Below are positions 32,640 through 44,099 of a stretch of 64,000 nucleotides of DNA, piece by piece. The stretch comes from Zanthoxylum bungeanum (lineage: Eukaryota > Streptophyta > Magnoliopsida > Sapindales > Rutaceae). The notes under the pieces were generated by a model. That model ran no database searches, was not told the DNA's origin, and saw nothing but the letters and a program-made list of their open reading frames with translations. The stretch covers positions 62,001 to 126,000 of the forward strand of contig SKCR01025344.1 of assembly GCA_019454045.1 (NCBI GenBank), written 5' to 3'. A program made the position numbers and the translations under genes. Positions within the stretch are counted from its first letter, which is position 1; every line of letters starts with the position of its first letter.

Positions 32640-34475
32640 CCTTGGTGAAAATGTATTTAAACGACTATAATTTTCAAATTGGGAATAAAGTTTCAGGATG
32701 GTCCTGGAAACTAATAAGTTACTTTATTTGATAAAATAACATATTAGGCCTAAGCCTGGAGTTAAGCAAATAAGTGGAACATGATATTTGGAATATTCAT
32801 GTAATGATAACTTTAGTGCTTAATCCATTATGCTTGTCATATAGACTCCTTAATTTCTTATCAGAACTAAGGATTAGATTCTTAAAGTATGATATTGAAA
32901 TTGAAGGATCTTTATAAATCTATACTTAGATTTTAGAAGTAAATATTGCAATAATAAACTCTTGGAGAGTTAATGACTATTCTCAATGAGACAAAGTCAA
33001 AGTTTGCAATAAGGCAAATAGCGCAAGGCGCACCTTACTTCGATATTCCAGAATGCCAAGGCTTGGCCAAAGGCTTCTGGAGTGTGGAAAATGGCAAAGG
33101 CAAAATCATTATAATCTTCTAGGAAGATAAAATGACATATCCCAATAAGGAATTGAAGACGAGCAAGGCTCTGACTTCAAATATGTTTGTCATAAATATG
33201 TTCACTACTAGTATTAAAATTAGATTTTAGATACTTAGTGTGATACATAAAATATGTATTGATGATCAGAATCTGCTATGAGCAGGATACTGACTTCTAT
33301 TGAGATTAATCTGCGAATTGAAAACGGGACGAAAGTCGCTGTTTTAACCGTAGATACCTAAGTTTAGGAATTACCCTTTGGGTATGTACGTAAATTAGGA
33401 AACTGTTATAATGTAACTAGTTTGACTAGAAACATTATCTTTATATCAGTGTATAATTTGTTGTGGATATACCTTTATATTCTAGAACACTAAAGTATTT
33501 TATTATATAAAGATGATATTGAGATAAACACATTAGATGTGAACAACAGAATTTATATTTAGAATATAAATAAATCTCACACGTATAACATGACAAACAA
33601 ATAGCTCAAACAGATTTGATCAGGTTGAAACTTGAATGTGGCATTGTTGTCTAGGACACAATTAAACAAGACTCGTATATCCACACTTTCGAAGAGTGGG
33701 TACTAGGACTAATTTGATTTTATTCAAATAAATTCTACGAATCTAGTTTATTAGGCAAAGTGCCTAAAACACCTTTACTTGGTAAAAGTGCAAGTGTCAT
33801 CGATCTGCTGGCCCTCGTTCATAGTGACGTAAGTGGGCCCATGTCTAGCTAGGCTAGAAGTGGATATGAATATTTCGTGACCATACACGGATGTGGCATC
33901 GCGTTATGGTTATGTGTTTCTTTTGAAACATAAATCGGAAACTTTTAGAGTTTCGACACGAGATAAACAAACAGATCGGCTAAAGTATTAAACCATCACT
34001 GTTAGACCATGATAGAAAATACTCAAGCAATAAGTTTCTCAAATACTTGAAAGAGTATAGTATTCTTTCAATGAGGACTCCTCCCGGAACACGTCAATTT
34101 GACGGTGTGTCCGACAGGATAAACCGAATTTTATTGGACATGATAAGGTTAATCATGAGTCACTCTGAGCTACCATTTCCTTCAACGGATACGCTAAACA
34201 TTGCAGAACTTATTTTGAATAAGGTTCCATAAATATCTGTTTGACAGATAACATATTAGATATGAACAGGAAAGAAACCAGGTTTCTCATTCCTGATGAT
34301 TTGGGTATGCTAGGCATAAATTTGGATGATACCAAACCAGAACCCAAATCGGATAAGTGCCAAAGTTGTAGGTTATCATAGGGATACCTAAGTATAGTAC
34401 TTATACAACTCACAAAAGAACAAAAGAACAATGTAATTGTTGCTCGCCATGCGTTTTTCCTAAGAGGAATACCGA
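32640..34475 (+). pseudogene. Decayed gag-pol of copia copy C
   Basis: Traces of the copia polyprotein follow the order of copia 1 and copia 2. The pre-integrase region is near 33290-33480 (counterpart of 58560-58740). The integrase N-terminal and core region is near 33640-34230, with SDRINRILLDMIRLIMSHSELPFP matching the ERRNRTLLDMVRSMMS stretch of copia 1. A GKKPGF-type region is near 34262-34350. Many stops and indels; nothing is translatable. Several changes are shared with copia 2 but not copia 1. Confidence 0.8.
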
Positions 34476-35529
34476 TATGCAGTGCTGGAGGAAGGGTGAA
34501 GCTTTTATTATTATAGTTTAGATTAATCTCCCTTAATTATAATATATAAATTAATTTAAAACCTGACTTAATTGGATACCGCCTTTATAGTCGGTTGGAC
34601 TTAATATAATTGATTTTAACCTGACTAAACTGGATACCGCCTTTATGGTCTGTTGGAATTAATTCAAAATCAAACTTAATCATGATACAACCTATATGGT
34701 TGGTTGGTAATATCATGCAAATTTATATATTATAATAAGAGAAATTTCTAAATTAGAAATATTAAAGGTGGATCCCTTAACGCAGTATTTTAATTTTATT
34801 CTAGGGAAATGATGAAATACAATATTTACATGCTTAATAATTAATTTAATTATATTATGTTTAATACTTTAGTTTGTTTATTGATTCTTAAGCTTAATGC
34901 TTCTTGTTGCCTGATCACCAATAAGGTTGATGGGGGTAAACTTAAAATGAACTTGGAAAATGGATTTTAGGTTCCAGCCTTAGATTCAATAGCTCACGAT
35001 CTCACCTTAGGGCATGGTGACCCTTAGGTAGATTTCCTTCAAGGATAGATATATACCTGTCGGGCGGGGGTAGCCACAATTGGAACTTGAACTTAATGAA
35101 TTCAGATAACTTGGTTAACATAGACATATGATTAATTGGGTTATTATGGGTGTTTGCATCTGACCATCGGAAGAGGCTTTTGCATATTTTCGAGTTCCAA
35201 GTTAACAAAATGATTTATTACACATATATAAGAGAATCAATTCATCTTTAGAATAATATTGTATGGAATCACAACCCTAAATGTTTGTGTCTTTTTTTTT
35301 TATTTTCCTTAGTATTTTCTTTTGTGTTTTTATTTATTTATTTATTTAGAAATTCACATTCAATCAACCAATCAAGCAATCATTCCCTTTTCATTTAACT
35401 AGATACCTGTAAATAAATAGAATCAATAATTAATAACAACAATAGAAATTAAGTCCTTGTGGGATCGATATTTTTATACTACTTGAGCGATACGTATGTT
35501 TGCGTTACGTGTGTGATTTTCACCGATCA
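34476..35529 (+). mobile_element. Athila LTR, 5' truncated (Athila A subfamily)
   Basis: It begins inside the LTR at the counterpart of about 26840 (ggtgaagcttttattatta) and contains the three ggataccgcc-type blocks and the cgggcgggggt block. It ends ...gattttcaccgatca at 35529 without a following primer site, so it is a 3' LTR or solo remnant. It matches 21492-22004 better than 26154-27952. Confidence 0.85.
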
Positions 35530-36387
35530 ATAATCTTCCTAGGTTATGTATTCTAGATCCTATTTAAAAGCCTCTCTTTGGAGTGATGGATTCTAAACAT
35601 GCAATCATCTATTTTGTGGCAAACAAACTAAAAGCATTAAACACAAGAAAATATAAATAAACTAAATTAAAACTTTGTAATAATTAATGTAACAATCAAA
35701 CACATAGGTTCAAGTATAGGCCACATCATCCTCTAGAATAATAAAATTAGTTAATGACTAAATTAAATAACAACAAATCTGAGTCAATAATATAATAAAC
35801 ATCATAAGTGTTTAAAGAAGAAAATTAGAAAATAAAACCCAAATAGAAATCCTTCGTCTTCGGATGTCACCGCCTTCGTCACCTCTTCTTGCACTTTAAT
35901 CTATCTCCTTGGATCTCTCTAAATTATGTGTTTTGAGCTTTCTAGTTGTGTCTAATTCTCTCCCATTGGGTTATGGACCCACTTATGTATTTATATGGAA
36001 GTCATGGAGTGCTTCTGCATGTAGAAAATGGACTTCTTATAATTCTGAAAATCTTCCGAGGAGTCACAATGCCATAAGTTGTATCGTGACGCATGTTTCT
36101 CGGGAAATTATATGAATTTCTTCATGTTAGGAGTCACGATGCTATAAGTTATGTCACGACATATCCCTCTTTGTCAGTATGAGTATTTCTTGTGGATTTT
36201 CCTTCTCTGCGTGCTTCTTTTGGATCCATAAGCTCCCAAAACACGTACGTTAACCTCAATAACCATGTTCTAATGCTTCTTATCAATAAAACACAAAAGA
36301 AACTCCAAACTACATAAAATGGCACGAAACCTTACAAAATAATAAGCTAAGAATATTTGAATAAGTTGGTATAAATCACACTTATCA
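35530..36387 (-). mobile_element. Partial LTR of another Athila-like family, inverted
   Basis: The minus strand starts TGATAAGTGTGATTTATACC at 36387. It holds two degenerate gtcac-at...at-gtgac palindromes (about 36062-36090 and 36131-36160). A TATA-like ATATAAATA lies at 35988-35996 (minus). It is cut at 35530 by the neighbouring LTR, and a Tat pol fragment follows at 36388. Confidence 0.7.
35988..35996 (-). promoter_or_regulatory. TATA-like box in the inverted Athila-like LTR
   Basis: The minus strand reads ATATAAATACATAAG, downstream of the palindromes, as in Athila B. Confidence 0.4.
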
Positions 36388-37477
36388 GCAATGTCTACTT
36401 ATCAGAGAATATTTAACACCATTTTAGGAAGCTGAACGGAAAGGTTGTAGAGGCGTACATAGATGATATTGTAGTGAAGAATTTGCAGGCTCGTGACTAT
36501 ATTGCAGACCCGAAGAAAGTTTTTAAAGTAGTTCAAGAGCAGAATTTGAGGATCAATCGCATCAAGTGTGCCTTCGGGGTTTCATCTAGAAATGTTTTGG
36601 GGCATGTAGTGAAGCGGAGGGGAATAGAAGCTACTCCAACCTAAGTTAAAGCATTGCTAGAGGCCACCATCCTAATGAGCAAAAGAGATGTTCAAGTTAT
36701 GACTGGAAGGGTTGCATCCCTTAGCAGATTTATCTCCTGGATTTTCGAAAAGTGTCGAGAATTTTTTAAAGTGATCAAATCCGAAGATGGCACGTCCTAG
36801 AGACCAGAGCAAACTGAAGCCTTAGAGAAACTGAAGAGATACATACAGTAGCCTCCAATCTTGTCTGCCCTTCATCTCGGAGAAGAGTTGTTCCTATACT
36901 TGGCAATATCCCATCATTCCATCAGTGTTATCCTACTAAGGGAAAAGAAAGCGAGATAGAAACCAATGTTTTTCACCAATACACCTTGTTAGATGTTGAA
37001 ACCAGCTACACCATAGCTGAGAAACTAGTTCTTACCTTACACCATTCTAAGGAGAAGTTTCGACATTATTTTGAGGGTCATAAGATCATAGTGGTCATAT
37101 ACTATCCACTATGATCTATTACCATTAAGTCAGACATGATATGAAGATTCAGGGAAGATGGCAGTGAAACTTTATGTTTATAATATTGAGTATCGATCTC
37201 GGACTGCCAAGAAGGGCCAAGTATTATCTGATTTCTTACTTGAATATGAACATAGTTTGGAGGATGAAACTTTACACCAGGTAAACTTGAGGAATGAGGC
37301 TTGGAGGCTCTACATAGATAGATCTAACAATCGATCCAGACCAGAAGTTGGGTTGTACCTTGTGAGCCCGGAAATCTTAGCGATTGAAGAAGTTGTTTAA
37401 CTGTTATTCCCAGCTAGTAATAATGAAGCAGAGTATGAAGCATTAATCACATGTATCATGCTAGGAAATGGACTAAG
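36388..37477 (+). pseudogene. Tat2 pol fragment: RT, RNase H and second RNase H
   Basis: It opens inside RT (TYQRIFNT-type), then KVVEAYIDDIVVK with the YIDD active site near 36465, RINRIKCAFGVSS, the linked RNase H with ELFLYLAISHHSISVILL, and an RNase H tail NIEYRSRTAKKGQVLSDFL (37178-37235). The start of the second RNase H follows: AWRLYIDRSNN and ASNNEAEYEALIT. The latter marks a Tat-lineage element. Numerous stops. It is cut on the left by the Athila-like LTR and on the right by the LARD2 LTR, beyond which the remainder would lie outside the window. Confidence 0.85.
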
Positions 37478-38128
37478 TGTAGTAGCGAAATGGGGTTTAC
37501 CACTATGCCTATGATGCTCGGTAACCACGATACTGTTGGGCTCGCAGCCCGTAGAGAGTACGGAGTAGCCCGCGGGGGACTAAACGGGAGAATAAAAGAG
37601 CCACCACCCAGTGTGAACTGGGAAAAGATTTAAGGCCGCACTCACCCCTCGCAAGGGAATACCTCAAACCGTTGGGTTCAGAATGGTCCCTTACTTATGC
37701 CAGTGGAATGGACGGGTTCACACAATGGTATTGCCAAGTCTTATGCAGCTCATGCAAGATAATTCAAATAAACATACAAATTTACACACCCATAAACATT
37801 AATATAAATAAAAGTAAATTAAACTACGTAACACAAGGTACGATAACAAGAATCATAATAATCAAAAGCAGGAAAGAGCGTCAATAAATAAATGCAAATA
37901 ATTAATCTCAAACACATAATGTAAAATAAATAACTAAAGAGGTAAAAATGCATAAAATATAAAGAAAGAGGTTATTCAGTGTGTGTGTGTTCGTGTAGCA
38001 TTCGAGAACGCGTTCGAACGGAGTGAAGCAGAAGGCTTGGGTTCGAGTTGCGTTTGAAAACACGTTCGAACGTTCTTACGAAAATGGCACCAATAATGAA
38101 ATAAACACGCATATATGAATATTTCCCG

Positions 38129-38225
38129 AGCGGTACGTGGAGTTGTATCCCAAGTACAGACCGCACTATCGTCCATTCGGATTCGGCTACAGAATTTATG
38201 TATGGATTTCCATTCGATATACCGC
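38129..38225. repeat. Conserved LTR block in LARD2
   Basis: cggtacgtggagttgtatcc, cgtccattcggattcggcta and tttccattcgatataccgc. A single copy; LARD1 LTRs have two each. Confidence 0.85.
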
Positions 38226-38439
38226 AAGGGATAACACACACAATCATTAACACAATGTAAACAGACATGAAAGTAGATGCAAAATAATATAGCAAAACAT
38301 AAATAAAAGTAAAAGCGAATCGATAAAATAACGATAAATGCGAGTAAATAAATTGAAAAGACAAATAACAATAAATAGACAAAATAAATATGAAATAATA
38401 AATAACAATAAATTGATAGAAAGATAAATAAAATTAATA

Positions 38440-38490
38440 AAATAAGAATGAAAGTAAATAAATATATAAATAAATAAATAAATAAAAAAA
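38440..38490. repeat. TAAA-rich microsatellite
   Basis: Runs of aaataaataaataaa in the LARD2 left LTR. Confidence 0.85.
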
Positions 38491-39639
38491 CAAAATGCTT
38501 GAGAAAGAAAATGTGACCAAAAGATTTGGGTGATTTTAGGGGCTGTTTTGGTGTCTCTAGTTCATGGTTTTTTGGAGTTGTGGTGGCTTGTTTCACGTTG
38601 ATTGGGGGGGTGCTATTTGGACGATTTTAGGGACTGGTTTGGTGTCTCTTTGCTGGTCGGTGGTGGGCCGTTTCTGGATTAATTTTGTCTTGTTTGCTAG
38701 TTGGTGGTGGGTCGTTTGTGGCTTAGGGATTGCTTTGTTGTTGTCGGTGATCAAGAAAGAAAAGAAGCATAGGGTTTTTTGTTTGGTGAATTGCCATCTA
38801 AGCTTCTATCCTTTTTTGGTGTTTCACGTGTCTAGCTTTGGGTTGAAGGGTTTTTACATTTGTTGTTATTTGTTTGGTGGCTTTGGGGTTTGTTGGTTTG
38901 TGTTTTGTGGTGCTTTGTGTTGTTATTTCTCGTGTCTTGGTTTTTTTGTGTTTGCCTTGTGTGTGTGTGTCCCCCCTAATGTGATGAAACTTGGTCCCTT
39001 TTATAATGTTTACGGATCTCCTAATCATGGAAATAAATCAAGCAAATTTGGGAGATATATTCTCAATTTATTTAGGGAACATGATCTCATAATTTTGGAG
39101 GGGATGGGATTCACAATCTTGCTAAATTGGAAGGTGATTTAAGGGGATTTTAGCATATGTTTTGCATGGGATTTCAAATCTTTGTTGAATTATAAAGTGA
39201 TCTAAGGGGATATTAACATGTGTTTTGCATGGGATTTTGTTTATATGGGAAGGCTTGGGCGTGTGGATGCATGGGCTTGATGGGCGTGTATGGCATGGGC
39301 CATGTGGATGGGTTGTATGGGCTTTCATGGGTTGCAAGGGTCTTGGCCCGAGGCTAAGGTTTGAAATAGAAACTGTCTGAGCGAATCTGAGGCTGGCTAG
39401 TGAGTCCAAATCCAATGAGGTGCTAATTTTGGAGTTTTCCCTTCCGGCATTCATTTCCCGTGACTTCCGTAAATTTTCAGGTAGTGCCTCCATACGAGGC
39501 TTATTATTGGGCTTATGCAAAAATATAGTGTCTACAGTCACCGCCACTTTGATGGGGCTTGTGCAGTGTGTGATAGTGACAACCCTATCAAATTCATGCT
39601 TGCATTTTTGGCTTACCTGGTTCGTCGGCCATTACCGTA

Positions 39640-40905
39640 CTTACCTGTTGTTTCACTTCTGGTGTGAGATGCTGGGATTTATTCCCGAACTGAGTTGAAA
39701 TGATGGCGAGGTGCTTCGACCCCTGGGATTCATCCCTGCGAGATGCTTCGATCTCTATGATTTATTCCTAAACTGAAGTTGATAATGTGGGCCTCGACCT
39801 TGGGATTCATCCCTGCGAGATGCTTCGATCTCTAGGATTTATTCTCGAACTGAGTTGATTTGATGGAGAGGTGTTTCGACCTCTAGGATTCATTCCTGAA
39901 CCATCAAGTGTGAGATGCTTCGATCTCTGGTTCATTCCCGAACTATTCCTAGTTGTGAGATAGTTTATTCCCGAACCGTTCATGAGTGTGAGATGGTTCA
40001 TTCCCGAACCGTTCCTGAATATGAGATGGTTCATTCTTGAACCGTTCCTAAGTGTGAGATGGTTCATTCCTGAACCGTTCCTGAGTGTGAGATGGTTCGT
40101 TCCCGAACCGTTCCTGAGTGTGAGATGGTTCATTCCTGAACTGTTCCTAGTGTGAAATGTTTTTCTTCCCGAAATGAATTGAGTGGATGGCAAGGTGCTT
40201 TGACCTCTGGGTCTTGTTCCCGAACCACCGAGTGTGCGATGCTTCGATCTCTGGGTCTTGTTCCCGAACTGAGTTGAGTTGATGGCGAGGTGTTTTGACC
40301 TCTGGGTCTTATTCCCAAACCACCGAGTGTGAGATGTTTCAATCTCTGGGTCTTGTTCCCGAACTGAGTTGAGTTGATGGCGAGGTTCTTCGACCTCTGG
40401 GTCTTGTTCCCGAACCACCGAGTGTGAGATTCTTCGATCTCTGAGTCTTGTTCCCGAACTAAGTTGAGTTGGTGGTGTGGTGCTTTGACCTCTGGGTCTT
40501 GTTCCCAAACCACCGAGTGTGAGATGCTTCGATATCTTGGTCTTGTTCCCGAACTGAGTTGAGTTGAAGGCAAGGTGCTTCGACCTCTGGGTCATGTTCT
40601 CGAACCATCGAGTGTGAGATGCTTCGATCTCTGGGTCTTGTTCCTGAATTGAGTTGAGTTGATGGCGAGGTGCTTTGACCATTGGGTTTTGTTCCTGAAC
40701 CACCGAGTGTGAGATTCGTTGATCTCTGGATTTTGTTCCCGAACTGAATTGAGTGTGATGGTGAGGTGCTTCGACCCCTGCGCTTTGTTCCCGAACCATT
40801 TGTGGGCTTTATTCCCGAACTGTGCTAAGTGTGATGGCGAGGAGCTTCGACCCCTAGGCTTTGTTCCCGAACCACCGAGTGTGAGATGCTTCGATCTCTG
40901 GGCTT
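39640..40905. repeat. LARD2 minisatellite, left part
   Basis: The main unit is about 95 bases, made of two halves of about 47 (gaggtgcttcgacctctggg-tcttgttcccgaaccaccgagtg and gagatgcttcgatctctggg-tcttgttcccgaactgagttgag). At 39950-40150 a 33-base unit (gagatggttcattcccgaac) repeats about six times. The long antisense open frames here are array artefacts. It continues at 50527 beyond copia 1. Confidence 0.92.
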
Positions 40906-42693
40906 TGTTCCAAGATCCTAAACATGATTTTAGTGTGAATTAATCAAGTAATGTTGCGGAAATACTTACATTCATTTAGAGAGAAATTTAAAAAAATTCC
41001 TTTGTAGGATGAAGCTCCAAGCTTGTTGATTTGTTGTTTGGTCATTGGGTGAGTTTCCCTAACACCTCATAAGACTCTCCAAGTGCTAGCTTGTAGAAAT
41101 TTTGAAGTAAAATTTTCAGAAAGAAGAAGAAAAGCTCACGGCAATGGCTAGAGGAAGAAGAGAGAGTTTTTCAATTTCAAAAATTGGTAGTTGTGAGTGA
41201 TTAAAGGAATCAATTAATAATGCCGACCACTTCCATCAATGTAAGACATTTGATGTAAGTCATGGGTCCCACCATATTTAAATTCAAAATTTAAGTTGGC
41301 TTCTCCAACACACAATTAAGTTTGGGCCCGGGTTCGTTTAATTTCGAATTAAAAGAATTTGTCATCGCGACATAATTAAATCCAATTTAATTAAATAATT
41401 ATGCCTAGAAAAATTATTATGATAGTTGCTTACGAATTAATTCCAAATTAATTCGTTCGCCCGAATTAAAATCCAATTTTAATTTCGAATTGAAATCCAA
41501 TTTCAATTAACATATCTGATATATTTATTTTATCGATGAATTCTAAATTAATCGCATTCTCTCTTATATATGAATTTAATCCCAAATTAATTATTGCCGC
41601 AATTAATCCCAGATTAATTTTCTCTCTCATAATTAATCCCAGATTAATTCTATTTGAGTCAAATGTTATTGGTTTATCTTTGGGAAGCGACCCAAGAGAT
41701 TCATGGATATGTTGGCAGTAAATAAGGTCATTGGACCATCTGAACACGTGCGTACCCCGTACCACGTTCTCACCGATTTAAAAGACATGGTTGGCTTCTA
41801 GCAAAGCACCGTGCCTACCAAATTCTCCAGAAATATTCACCGAGGAATATCATATGTATGAGGCGTAGTAATACAATGTAATGCGTAATACGATCCAGTA
41901 TCGGATGTCATATGGCCTAGGGCTTGGCTCTGTGTCTGCCCCGTACGAATCATATATCGGATCCCAAGTAACTAGTCTCTGTAATCGAAAAGTCATGACC
42001 TATGCATACTTTCCCGATACCTGTAGCTTTTAAGAGTACTAGTTCCATATCATGTGTGACCATCATCTCCATATGACTGAAGTGATACTCTCATCTTGAC
42101 ATCACATCCAATACACTACAATTCTCAGTAAACCTAATAGAGGCGTACACAAAACTTATTAAAACTCCATACGACCAATATCAAAGTAAACTGATTGTCG
42201 CAAGTAATAGCGATTTAAGTCTCAGGTTAAATATAACATACACCTACCCTGATTCGGATTTCCATAGACACATAGTCATACTACCAATGGGATTCCGATG
42301 GGATCTATCCAGAGCGAAACCTTTCCCGGTCCAACGGCTAACAGAACCTCTTATTACACTTGCATAAGTATCCAATACCTAAATATATGAGAACTATGCC
42401 GTTAAGATTCCATAATGCGCACAAGTGTAATACTAGTATATTCCGTATTATCGATGTCCATTCTCGATAATACTACGACTATGGATATTTAATGATTAAA
42501 CCGTTCGTGGATTAATATTGTCTCATATCTTATTAATCCGATTTAACAATATGGACTTTTATCATTAATATATATCCAAGTAATCCAATTACAATAATGA
42601 TAAACTAGCAATTTCCTTTGTCACATAATTAATTTGTACAAAAACACAATGTCTTTTACAAATAGTGATGTTATGGGTCATAATTATCCAACA
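40906..42693 (-). mobile_element. Copia 1 3' LTR
   Basis: It runs to ...TCCAACA at 42693 (minus-strand start TGTTGGATAATTATGACC). The palindrome cluster is at 41373-41649. The other end begins ttccaagatcc directly after array text, without the TGTTAGTCTCTAAGACATGC present in the partner. Confidence 0.9.
41373..41649 (-). repeat. Palindrome cluster, copia 1 3' LTR
   Basis: Eight inverted repeats in 277 bases. TAATTAAAT-CCA-ATTTAATTA (41373-41393), CGAATTAAT-TCCAA-ATTAATTCG (41433-41455), AATTAAAAT-CCA-ATTTTAATT (41464-41484) and AATTGAAAT-CCA-ATTTCAATT (41488-41508) are all perfect. One imperfect pair lies near 41534-41554 and one at 41573-41592. AATTAATC-CCA-GATTAATT occurs at 41601-41619 and again at 41631-41649. 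Confidence 0.93.
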
Positions 42694-42739
42694 TTCTCTC
42701 ATTTGGCCTATAGCCAATCACTCAGGTATCTAACACTTG

Positions 42740-44013
42740 AACTATATACATATCGCTCAAACTTTTGCTGAGATATAGCTTTCTTCAGTAGATCTACAAT
42801 GTTATCATCTGATGTGATCTTCTCGATCTTCACATCGCCAAGATGTATGATCTCATGAATAAGATGAAATCGTCGAAGTACATGCTTGGATCATTGATGA
42901 GACCGTGGTTCCTTAGCATGTGCTATAGCCCCATTATTGTCACAATACAAAGGTACGGGTTCAGCTGCTAACAGAACTACTCATAATCCAATTAGGAATT
43001 TACGGATACAAACTGCTTCTTTTACTGCCTCAGCTGCAACAATATATTCGCTTTTGTTGTTGAATCGGCAATAGTCTCTTGCTTGGAAGATTTTCAGCTC
43101 ACTGCTCCATTGTTCAAACAAAATATGTACCCTGATTGCGACTTACAGTCGTCTTTATTGGTTTGGAAACTTGCATCGGCGAAGCCAGTCACCTTAAGTT
43201 CTCCTTCCCCATAGACTAAGAAAGCATCCTTAGTTCATCTAAGATATTTAAGGATGTTCTTTACAACAATCAAGTGACCATCACCTGGATCGGCCTGATA
43301 GCGACTGCACATGCTCAAAGCATATGAGACATCAGGTCGCGTACATATCATGTCGTACATGATCGATCCAACTGCTGAAGCATACAGGATCCGAATCATT
43401 GCATCTCTCTCATATTGAGTTTTAGGACACATGTCCTTCGATAGAGAGACGTCATATGACACCGGAAACAGCCCCTTCTTGGACTGATCCATGTTGAATC
43501 TCTTCAACACTTTGTCAATGTACGAGCTCTAGGAGAGTGCCAGCAACTTTCTAGATCTATCATGGTAGATCCTTATTCCTAGAATAAAGGCTGCCTCTCC
43601 CAGGTCTTTCATGGAGAATTTTAATGAAAGCCAAGCTTTCACCGATTGTAGCATGGGAATGTCATTACCAAGAAGCAATACATCATCAACGTATAGGATA
43701 ATGAATGTCAGTGAGCTCCCACTTACCTTCTTATATACACAAGAATCATCTTTGTTTGAATGAAACCATATTCTTTTATGATCTCATCAAAATGTTGGTT
43801 CTAAGAATGTGATGCTTGCTTTAATCCATAAATGGATCGGTTTAACTTGAAAACCTTGTTTGCATGTTTTGGTACTAAAAAACCGTCAGGTTGTTGCATA
43901 TAAACATCCTCCAAAAGGTTTCTGTTAAGGAAATCGGTTTTAACGTCCATCTGCCATATTTCATAATCGAAATATGCAGCAATAGCAAGCATTATCTGAA
44001 TGGATTTAATCAT
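42740..44013 (-). pseudogene. Copia 1 reverse transcriptase and RNase H
   Basis: RT fragment 44013-43801: YEIWQMDVKTDFLNRNLLED, then NRSIYGLKQAS. The YVDD active site is intact at 43693-43682, followed by LKFSMKDLGEA-type text. Fragment 43510-43235: LKRFNMDQSKKGL, then ASAVGSIMYDMICTRPDVSY. RNase H traces lie at 43230-42740 (TGFADASFQTNKDDCKSQSG, then an AEYI.AAEA-type stretch and YCDNNGAIAHAKEPRSH). Frames change at about 43800, 43520 and 43230. The motifs are typical of Ty1/copia, closest in style to the Tork/Angela group. Confidence 0.88.
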
Positions 44014-44099
44014 GGCAACGAGTGAAAACGTTTCATCGTAATTGACACCATGTCGTTGACGATACCCTATTAGCTACAACCCTAGCTTTGTACGTTTAT

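Larger units (their letters stand above)
30661..34475 (+). mobile_element. Copia copy C, truncated and decayed
   Basis: It starts TGTTGGACAATTATGACCC, the LTR start of the copia family. After 392 bases (at about 31053) the text jumps into the leader, so most of the 5' LTR and the primer binding site are deleted. The leader (31053-32640) includes palindromes and four ttgttggccaaagtcaag motifs. Decayed gag/pol follows and stops within the integrase/RT region near 34475, where an Athila LTR begins. It lies in Athila B. Confidence 0.88.
37478..39536 (-). mobile_element. LARD2 3' LTR
   Basis: TGTAGTAGCGAAA... to ...AGTGTCTACA, 2059 bases. It shares with LARD1 the ggactaaac..ggagaataa and aaggccgcactcacccctcg text at its start and the 97-base block (38129-38225). 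An AT-rich tract with a taaa run (38440-38490) and a G+T-rich stretch (38520-38960) follow. Confidence 0.88.

Noticed and set aside
37976..38596. 206-codon minus-strand open frame rich in Phe, Leu, Ile and Tyr
   Set aside because: A product of the AT-rich taaa tract in the LTR, not a membrane protein gene.
38564..39142. 192-codon plus-strand open frame with many Trp, Cys and Phe
   Set aside because: It lies wholly in the G+T-rich part of the LARD2 LTR. Hydrophobic composition follows base bias; no family features.
39807..40799. 330-codon antisense open frame, the longest in the window
   Set aside because: It is a translation of the LARD2 minisatellite; peptides repeat with the DNA unit and there is no domain.
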